DNA from: Stephanodiscus triporus
Lineage: Eukaryota > Bacillariophyta > Thalassiosirophyceae > Thalassiosirales > Thalassiosiraceae
Assembly (NCBI GenBank): GCA_036939755.1
Contig: JALLAZ010001427.1
Span: 1 to 12,842 of the forward strand
DNA: 12,842 nucleotides
Reading direction: 5' to 3'
Of the stretch, positions 7,734-12,842 are shown piece by piece (within the stretch, counting starts at the first letter, position 1; each line of letters opens with the position of its first letter). The translations under genes and the position numbers were made by a program. Under the pieces are notes generated by a model. It saw only the letters and a list, made by a program, of their open reading frames with translations, made no database searches and had not been told where the DNA came from.

Positions 7734-7806
7734 TCTCGGTCAGCACAACAATTAAATTTTTACAATACATGTAACAATTTATTTGTACTAATCATGTATC
7801 AAACAC

Positions 7807-7812
7807 AATAAA
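7807..7812 (+). promoter_or_regulatory. AATAAA hexamer, possible poly(A) signal
   Basis: AATAAA lies in an AT-rich stretch about 75 nt after the stop at 7731-7733. If the plus-strand reading of 7425-7733 was ever a gene, this would be its natural 3' end signal. Such hexamers are common by chance in AT-rich DNA. Confidence 0.2.
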
Positions 7813-7890
7813 AAACTATTTGTCTTACTCTACCATAGGGAATAGTACATTTGGATATTCGACGACAAGTTGACTGTCCAGCAAACAACA

Positions 7891-7902
7891 CCACCATGGT
7901 GG
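7891..7902. repeat. 12-bp perfect palindrome CCACCATGGTGG
   Basis: The sequence is identical to its reverse complement over 12 bp. It lies in otherwise unassigned DNA upstream of repeat copy A. It could be a dimeric protein-binding site or chance. Confidence 0.8.
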
Positions 7903-8023
7903 CACAGGCTGCCGATCCAGCGGCATGGCTATTGGTTTTCCTACTGCCCTATCCCTGGCAGCTTCTACAGAAGGGGTTGACCAGGGCAGTGTGGCGGGGT
8001 TTAACAAATTTATACAAACCGAC

Positions 8024-8483
8024 CGAGAAAAAATATTTACTACACTGAACGATTTATTTTAGTTTTTCACCTCTTATTCAACTTACAATGCCATCAAAAT
8101 GATGGTACCCTGCTTCCCCTGCGCCTCCCGCTTGTCAAGCCTCCCCCCATAGTCCCCTCCGTCGCAGCCGCCTGTTTTTGGTAGATTGTTGTGTGTTGTC
8201 CTTACGATCAGCGGCCATCTAAGGCCACACTGTATTTTATTGTTTTATTTTATTTTCACCTCATTTGCCGCCCCCAAACAATAGCAAAACGCTCCCCCCA
8301 CATGTTCCACCATGGTTGCACGCCTGAGAGCGCACCCGATGGCGCATGCCTTGCATGGGACCATAGGGGGGGGCGGCGCTATGATTTGGTGGCGCCACTG
8401 GCCTACCCATGGAGGGAGAGGGCTGAAGCCGCTGGAGGGTAGGGCGGCGGCAGCCCATTTTGGTTGTTGTGTGTTGTGTTTTT
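8024..8483 (+). repeat. Interspersed repeat family, copy A (one internal unit)
   Basis: The copy starts with GAGAAAAAATATTTACTACA, followed by a pyrimidine-rich part (8099-8170). Box 1 (GGTAGATTGTTGTGTG) is at 8180-8195 and box 2 (GCGGCCATCTAAGGCCAC) at 8211-8228. Box 3 (ATTTGCCGCCCCCAAAC) begins at 8263, then GCAAAACGCTCCCCCC and GGTTGCACGCC to 8324. A hairpin lies at 8375-8396. The end is CCGCTGGAGGG...GGTTGTTGTGTGTTGTGT (about 8430-8479). The same order of blocks occurs in copy B (plus) and copy C (minus). No terminal inverted repeat, target-site duplication, poly(A) tail or coding capacity is evident, so its class is undetermined. Boundaries are those of visible similarity between copies. 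Confidence 0.8.
8375..8396 (+). other. GC-rich hairpin in repeat copy A
   Basis: Arms 8375-8382 (GGCGCTAT) and 8389-8396 (GTGGCGCC) pair over 8 bp including two G-U wobbles, with a 6-nt loop. The equivalent place in copy C forms a longer perfect stem. The two transitions between the copies within these arms change Watson-Crick pairs to wobble pairs without breaking the stem. Confidence 0.6.
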
Positions 8484-9360
8484 GTGAGCTATGTGCACCT
8501 TTTAGCTACCATAGTACCAGTAGAAAGTTGATATTGGCTAAGGCAAAAGTGGCACTGAGTGCTCAAAATCCGCCATGCCATGGCAGACATATTCCTTGCA
8601 ACTCTTATGCCCACCAAGGATCCCATCCCAAGTAGCAATTCTGTGCCCTTAAAGGCATCGATCCTGAGACCCGAATGACATGACCATCAAATTAGTGACC
8701 ATGTTTGTGCGTTTGTTGCCCAACTTTGAATCGAGGGCACGCATGGGGCTCCTCTGTTTGCTTTGTTAACAGCTTTATCTCTATGGGCTCAGATATGTGC
8801 CCAGTTATTATTTGAGCTCCATTGGCAATAAGTACATTTTCAAATATTTATCCACTCAGCTAGTTGAAGACATCAAAATTTAGCTGAGCTCTTCAGCTTT
8901 AATTCTGCCATGTCACATTTAAATGAAGCTTGTCGCTTTGATGAGCTGAGTAGAGGGTCCATTTTGGGGTACGAAATTCTCACTTTTAGCTAGTAAAAAA
9001 GTACGATACGCGCTGCTAAAAGTAGTTGTGTTTTGTGTTTTTGTTGTAACGACGACGACGATGACCATGTCGTTTGGCGGGCTGATATGACGCGAGCACG
9101 GTGGAGGCGTTTAGAGGCTTCACATGAAGCCACCAAAACGCTCCATCGGTCGATGTGCTTTGCGCCTTATTGCCCCTGCAGCATGGTCTTTGGATTCACC
9201 GTCAAAATTGCTACATTGTTTTACATCATAGATAATAGAGCAGCAACAAATAAATTAATTTCTCTCTTATTATTGAACTAATTGAATTGCTTCGACTGAG
9301 CCCTCAAGCATGCCCTCTTCTGCATCGGGCTTGTGCTAGATTGGGTATAACTATAAAATC
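8484..9360. other. Intergenic DNA, no gene seen
   Basis: Short ORFs here (for example 9033-9281) have no recognisable domain and show composition like the surroundings. The string CTTTTAGCTA occurs at 8499-8508 and again, as ACTTTTAGCTA, at about 8982-8992. A two-part hairpin is at 9103-9144 and is listed separately. Confidence 0.5.
9103..9144. repeat. Two-part inverted repeat (hairpin)
   Basis: Inner arms GGCTTCA (9116-9122) and TGAAGCC (9125-9131) are perfect complements. Outer arms CGTTT (9108-9112) and AAACG (9136-9140) also pair, with a 3-nt and 4-nt internal loop between them. It falls in DNA without a gene. Confidence 0.6.
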
Positions 9361-9425
9361 CGCGCAGCTGGAGGCGGCAGAAGCTCACCATGGTGGGGAT
9401 GTTTGTGGGTTGTGTTTTTTGTTTA
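9361..9425 (+). repeat. Probable fragment of the same repeat family (3' end)
   Basis: The order GCAGCTGGAG - GCGGCAG - GCTCA - GGGTTGTGTTTTTTG mirrors the 3' end of copies A and C (GCYGCTGGAGGG, GGCGGCAG, GGCTCA, TTGTTGTGTGTTGTGT). Only about 60 bp match and internal gaps are needed. The similarity is suggestive rather than certain. Confidence 0.4.
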
Positions 9426-10060
9426 TTATTGGATTTCCATACTATTCCTACGTAGAAAACTTACGGGGCGGGAGTTTCTTGTTCCAGCCTGAACCCTTAT
9501 AGGGGTAAAGCTGTGAAGGGGTCTAATAGATTGAGTGTCCAAAACCCCACTAGTGGTGACCCAACAACACCCAAATGGTCCATATTGCATTGTGGTCGTA
9601 ACCACATTTTTGGTGAAATGGCGGCATTACGTCCGGACTTATGGTATGGTTAAGTCTGGTACAATTTGGGGGGGGGCACTTACTTACAGGTTCCTCCCTG
9701 ATGCTGACTTTGTAGATGCCGCGGCTGGGGCGGGATGGAGGCTTATCATACCATACATATGAAAAAGACAAAAAATGTTCCCGCCACCGCACATAAGCCT
9801 TCTGATGCTTTGCTCAGAAAGCCAAAATCTTAGGGGCTTTCATATGCCCATCATGCCGACAACACCAGAGATGCGCGAACATGAACTATTCTAAGATCCA
9901 TACAACTTTTAGGACTCAAACTTATAGTGGTGAATTGCTCCAGGTATTCAGTCAAGAGTAGTCAAGCTACATAAGCATGCAGTCCCAAGTAGCATTCAGT
10001 AGGTCTGTCTGCCCCACAAGCCAGAGTAAGACATCATCCTCTCTCCTCCTCCTCACATTT
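9426..10060. other. Intergenic DNA, no gene seen
   Basis: No convincing frame on either strand. It contains a perfect 10-bp palindrome CCACTAGTGG at 9547-9556, a G9 run at about 9667-9675, and a pyrimidine-rich stretch ending TTCTTCAG just before 10070. Confidence 0.5.
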
Positions 10061-10294
10061 TCTTCAGAACTCAAAACATCTTTCGGTGAGGAGCCTCCTA
10101 GTGACACTATTAGGGGTCTAAAGGGGGGTACAATATCCAACTATCCCCGCTGGGCTTGGGTTTCTTCAGAACTTGAAACATCTTTTGGTGAGGAGCCTCC
10201 TAGTGACACTATTAGGGCCTGTCTAAAGGGGGGTACAATATCCGACTATCGTACCCCCCAATCGTACCCCCAAAATCCCTGCTGGGCTTGGGGT
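10061..10294 (+). repeat. Tandem duplication, 102-bp unit and 132-bp expanded unit
   Basis: Unit 1 (10061-10162) and unit 2 (10163-10294) both begin TCTTCAGAACT and share GGTGAGGAGCCTCCTAGTGA. Aligned by eye they differ by five substitutions, all transitions, plus 3-nt and 27-nt insertions in unit 2. The 27-nt insertion contains two near-repeats of ATCGTACCCCC. An ORF (9977-10396, 139 codons) spans both units, and the indels keep its frame. However, three of the five substitutions change amino acids and the product matches nothing I know, so I do not call a gene. Confidence 0.85.
10228..10259. other. Perfect 9-bp hairpin created by the insertion in unit 2
   Basis: GGGGGGTAC (10228-10236) and GTACCCCCC (10251-10259) are exact reverse complements with a 14-nt loop. 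Unit 1 has the left arm but lacks the right arm, which comes from the 27-nt insertion. Confidence 0.75.
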
Positions 10295-10447
10295 ATGCAC
10301 TCCTGTTTACAGGGTCGAAAACACATATCGGAGTTTCTTAGTATGATATCTATTGTACTTATTTTTCACCCCATGACATGGATGTGTTATATTTAGCCAC
10401 CCCCTCACTGCAACCTCTTTGCGATGGACTGGTATTATGTAAATCAG

Positions 10448-11338
10448 CAAAGAAAAAATTAATTAGTACACTCATCTATTTTATTTCATTTTTTAACCTC
10501 CTCCCAACCCAATCACCCTGAAATCGATGTGATCACGCTCCCCTGACTTCCCCGTCAGGTCGTGCGTCCTGGTGTATGATCCCCCCTCCTTCGTTCCTGC
10601 ATATTTTTTGTTGGTTGTTATGTGCAATCGTCAATTAGCGGCCTCTTAAATCCACGACAAATTTCAATTCATCAATTTGTATTCTCTTCTTTTGACAACT
10701 GAAACAATGTGACAGCATCCTCCCCCATCATCATCGCCCTGTGCACCCATCTCCCCCAGAGATATTTGAGCAATACGGCCGCTTTTCGGTTGGTTGCTGC
10801 GTCCTCCCATCCAGCAGAAGCCATCAAAATCCGAGGCCTGGTCCCTCTCTCAATTTTTTTTCTGCTGCTCAATTTGTCGCCCGAACCGACAAGAAAAATT
10901 CAATACCCCACGTGCTCTGCTCGTGCTGCATCTCCTCTCCAATGCCCCCCCAATGCCAACAGCAACACTATCATTCAGTTGGTTGTTATGTTTCCCAGTC
11001 AAATGGTGGCCATCTAAGACCGGTGCTCCACCCATCTCACTATTGCCCCATTTGCCACCCCCAAACAACAGAAAAAAGTCCCCCCCACGCGTTCCGCCTC
11101 GGTTGCACTCATCCTCATCCCCCCCCCCTCACAATCTCAATTTTTTGATGGGTTCTTTTTGGCACCAAAAACAAGGGGGAGGAGAGTGGCAGAGTGGTGA
11201 TAACAAGCCGCGCCCCCTAGCATCTGCACAGGGCTTATGGGGAGGTACGGCGCTGTGATTCGGGTCCATGCGGATGTTGCCATGGAGAGGAAGGGCAAAG
11301 CCGTGGGCAGCGGTGGCTCATCTTGATGTTGTGTGTCA
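10448..11338 (+). repeat. Interspersed repeat family, copy B (three internal units)
   Basis: The start aligns with copy A (AAAGAAAAAATTAATTAGTA against GAGAAAAAATATTTACTACA, then ATCTATTTTATTTCATTTTT). Box 1 occurs three times: at about 10610 (GTTGGTTGTTATGTG), 10788 (GGTTGGTTGCTGCGT) and 10977 (AGTTGGTTGTTATGT), giving unit lengths of about 178 and 189 bp. Unit 3 has the best box 2 (GGCCATCTAAGACC) and box 3 (ATTTGCCACCCCCAAACAAC). The 3' part (about 11230-11338) retains TACGGCGCTGTGATT, GGAGAGGAAGGGCAAAGCC, GGTGGCTCAT and TTGTGTGT. The hairpin is eroded. This is the most diverged and longest copy. Small ORFs inside it are not supported as genes. Confidence 0.75.
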
Positions 11339-11368
11339 GGGTGGCCCAAAAATGTTCCTTCCCACCCA

Positions 11369-11421
11369 AAAATGTTACTCTCTTGTACGTAGATTTGTAC
11401 CTGCTGTGACAGTAACATTTT
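11369..11421. repeat. Perfect 11-bp inverted repeat
   Basis: AAAATGTTACT (11369-11379) and AGTAACATTTT (11411-11421) are exact reverse complements, 31 nt apart. A direct repeat CCCAAAAATGTT also occurs at about 11345 and 11365. No gene is nearby. Confidence 0.8.
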
Positions 11422-11429
11422 GTGCAATT

Positions 11430-12090
11430 GGGGGCGTTACCGTGCACCTTCAAAAATATTTTAGCAAACACCTCACTTGTGTAAAAAATCTACAGATTCC
11501 TCTTTTGGGATGGTATGTCAAATACTGTTATGTTATTATAGTATCTAACATTTCCACGTAACATTTGTATTTCCACGATAACACTGGGGTTTAATAACCA
11601 GACACTAAATCTATCATAATTAGCAAAGTTGGTAAGATCAAATTTGAGATTGATGCAATCATTTTAAGAAAATGGGGACCCACCAAAACGATTCAGCGCA
11701 ACAAGACGAATCCAATGGTATGCTGGTCATCTAGAAAGGATTAACACAGCCCTTTTTCTTAACTTTTTACCTACCGTAGGATACGCTGTTTAAGCAAAAT
11801 GCAGCATAAGCAATGCGCAAGAAAATGCGCCCCTACGTACGATTGATCCTCTCAATTTGAACTTATCCTACGTAGGCTACTGATTTAAAGATGACATTCG
11901 ATTTCCTATTTACAAGACAATTCGAACCATGTGTGATACGCCAGGGCTGTGCGCTACACACAACAGACTGGTTTTCATCCTGTGTGGACACTATCCTATG
12001 TAACTGTTGCAAAAACTATTTTGTTTTGTGTTTAACTTCTTTACTAGATAATTTTATCCTACTGAATCTTACCTTAGAGTAAAACACTAG
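11430..12090. other. Intergenic AT-rich DNA, no gene seen
   Basis: No frame with recognisable content. The ORF at 11891-12082 (63 codons) has no domain, and hydrophobic short ORFs are expected in AT-rich DNA. ATTTCCACG followed by TAACA or ATAACA occurs twice between 11548 and 11585. An imperfect inverted repeat lies at 11770-11876 and is listed separately. Confidence 0.5.
11770..11876. repeat. Imperfect inverted repeat around CCTACGTAGG
   Basis: CCTACCGTAGGATA (11770-11783) matches the reverse complement of TATCCTACGTAGG (11864-11876) apart from one extra base. The arms are about 80 nt apart. A third related string, CCTACGTACG, is at 11832-11841. Confidence 0.65.
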
Positions 12091-12097
12091 TGCGCAA

Positions 12098-12210
12098 AAA
12101 ATGCATATTTTCTCCCCCATCATTGATGGTAAGACGGTGTTTCACATGTGCTCAGACCCAGGGGGGGAAGCAATTAAAGCCATCAAAATGGGGGAGAAAA
12201 TATGCATTTT
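12098..12210. repeat. Perfect 23-bp inverted repeat (foldback / MITE-like)
   Basis: The left arm 12098-12120 is the exact reverse complement of the right arm 12188-12210. Inside, TGATGG (12124-12129) pairs with CCATCA (12180-12185) after a small bulge, so about 29 bp can pair around a central 50 nt. Outside, similarity continues weakly for about 12 nt. I see no clear target-site duplication and no coding sequence. It could be a tiny non-autonomous transposon or a structured transcript. Confidence 0.8.
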
Positions 12211-12255
12211 GTGGGTGCTCTGCTCTACAAAACTGGTAAAAAGTACTCTACGATA

Positions 12256-12842
12256 CTTCGCGAGCACAACACAAAACACACCACACAACACACAACAACC
12301 AACATGAGCCACTGCCGCCCTTCCCTCCAGCAGCTTTGGCCCTCTCCTTCCATGGGTAGATGAGCGGCGCCATTAAACCATGGCGCCGCCGCTCCCCAAC
12401 ACTATGCGCAGGTTGCAAGCCGTCGGTCTTGCGTTCACTGTTGTTGGTTTGCTTGTTTGGAGGGGCAAAAACAAAGGGATTGAAGAACAGAGAGGGGGGT
12501 GGGGTCTTGGCCTTAGGTGGCCACTGTTTGATGGCAAAATACAACAATCAACCCAAAGTTGGTGAAAGCGGTAGGGGAGAATATTGGGGAGGGCATGCAA
12601 CCGTGGTGGAATGTGTGGTGGGAGCGTTTTGCTATCGTTTGGGGGCCGCAAATTGAGCGGCAAAACATAAAAAATACGTCGTGGCCTTAAATGGCCGCCA
12701 ATTGGAAAAAAAGCACACAACAACCAACCAAAAACAGGCGGCCTCGACGGAGGGGACTACTGAGGGGAGGCGCGATGAACGGGAGGTGCGGGGAAGCGAG
12801 ATATCATCGTTTTTGGAGGGGGAGAAGTCTAACGAGATGTAA
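12256..12842 (-). repeat. Interspersed repeat family, copy C (two internal units, cut by window end)
   Basis: Read on the minus strand, the copy enters from the window end with a pyrimidine-rich part containing CGCTTCCCCGCACCTCCCG and TAGTCCCCTCCGTCG; the latter is identical to copy A at 8150-8164. Box 1 lies at 12714-12729 (GGTTGGTTGTTGTGTG), again at 12539-12553 (GGTTGATTGTTGTAT, 176 bp on) and at the 3' end at 12289-12303. Unit 1 has GGCGGCCATTTAAGGCCAC and TTTGCGGCCCCCAAACGAT, then GCAAAACGCTCCC and GGTTGCATGCC. Unit 2 has GTGGCCACCTAAGGCCA. The hairpin and the GGAGAGGGCC - GCTGGAGGGAAGGGCGGC end match copy A closely. Confidence 0.82.
12364..12389 (-). other. Perfect 10-bp GC-rich hairpin in repeat copy C
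   Basis: GCGGCGCCAT (12364-12373) and ATGGCGCCGC (12380-12389) are exact reverse complements with a 6-nt loop. It occupies the same position in the repeat as the hairpin of copy A. Confidence 0.8.

Noticed and set aside
8638..8690. Possible tRNA-like segment after copy A
   Set aside because: No acceptor stem or cloverleaf can be formed and neither A nor B box is convincing.
9033..9281. 82-codon ORF with an N-terminal Asp run
   Set aside because: The Asp run comes from a GAC/GAT simple repeat; the rest has no domain and overlaps a hairpin.
9977..10396. 139-codon ORF over the tandem duplication as a repeat protein gene
   Set aside because: No recognisable domain, three of five differences between the repeats change amino acids, and no supporting start context or 3' signal. 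It is described as a repeat instead.
10709..11258. Overlapping plus-strand ORFs of 102-154 codons inside repeat copy B
   Set aside because: They arise from C-rich repeat DNA, overlap in three frames, and are not preserved in copies A or C.
12360..12723. ORFs on both strands inside repeat copy C
   Set aside because: Same repeat DNA read in different frames; no conservation of any frame in copy A or B.
1..12842. Bacterial or phage origin, CRISPR array or operon
   Set aside because: A GT-AG intron, a copia retrotransposon with polypurine tract and LTR start, and large non-coding stretches point to a eukaryote; no regularly spaced short repeats typical of CRISPR are present.

Overview
The window looks like eukaryotic nuclear DNA, most probably from a diatom or related stramenopile. 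The basis is a Ty1/copia retrotransposon whose Pol resembles the diatom copia lineages, a host-type gene with a short GT-AG intron, and long gene-poor stretches with interspersed repeats. The organism is inferred from style; no species marker is present.

Layout. (1) About 61-5090: one copia-type LTR retrotransposon on the plus strand. It keeps the end of Gag (zinc knuckle), protease, integrase, reverse transcriptase and RNase H, then a polypurine tract and the start of a 3' LTR. The 5' LTR, primer-binding site and most of Gag are absent. A frame change between integrase and RT splits the coding sequence. (2) About 5117-6665: a plus-strand alpha/beta-hydrolase gene of the PHB-depolymerase/feruloyl-esterase-like type. 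It has a 186-nt intron, a frame slip in a G/C homopolymer stretch, a Cys-rich EGF-like segment and a C-terminal membrane anchor. It begins within about 85 bp of the LTR start and has no visible signal peptide, so its 5' end may be missing or altered. (3) 6666-8023: no secure gene. Fragments of protein-like reading frame occur on both strands around 7018-7733, interrupted by stops. (4) 8024-12842: repeat-rich DNA without a convincing gene.

The most unusual content is in region 4. A previously unnamed (to me) interspersed repeat occurs in three diverged copies: A (8024-8483, plus), B (10448-11338, plus) and C (12256-12842, minus, cut by the window end). A likely fourth fragment lies near 9361. 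The copies share a pyrimidine-rich 5' part and a GT-rich 3' end. Between these they carry one, three and two copies respectively of an internal unit with 176-189 bp spacing. Copies A and C also share a GC-rich hairpin whose differences keep base pairing. Nearby are a tandem duplication of 102 bp (10061-10294) and a perfect 23-bp inverted repeat (12098-12210).

The retrotransposon proteins would act together in reverse transcription and integration, but this copy is incomplete. The hydrolase is an independent host gene. Nothing links the repeats functionally to either.
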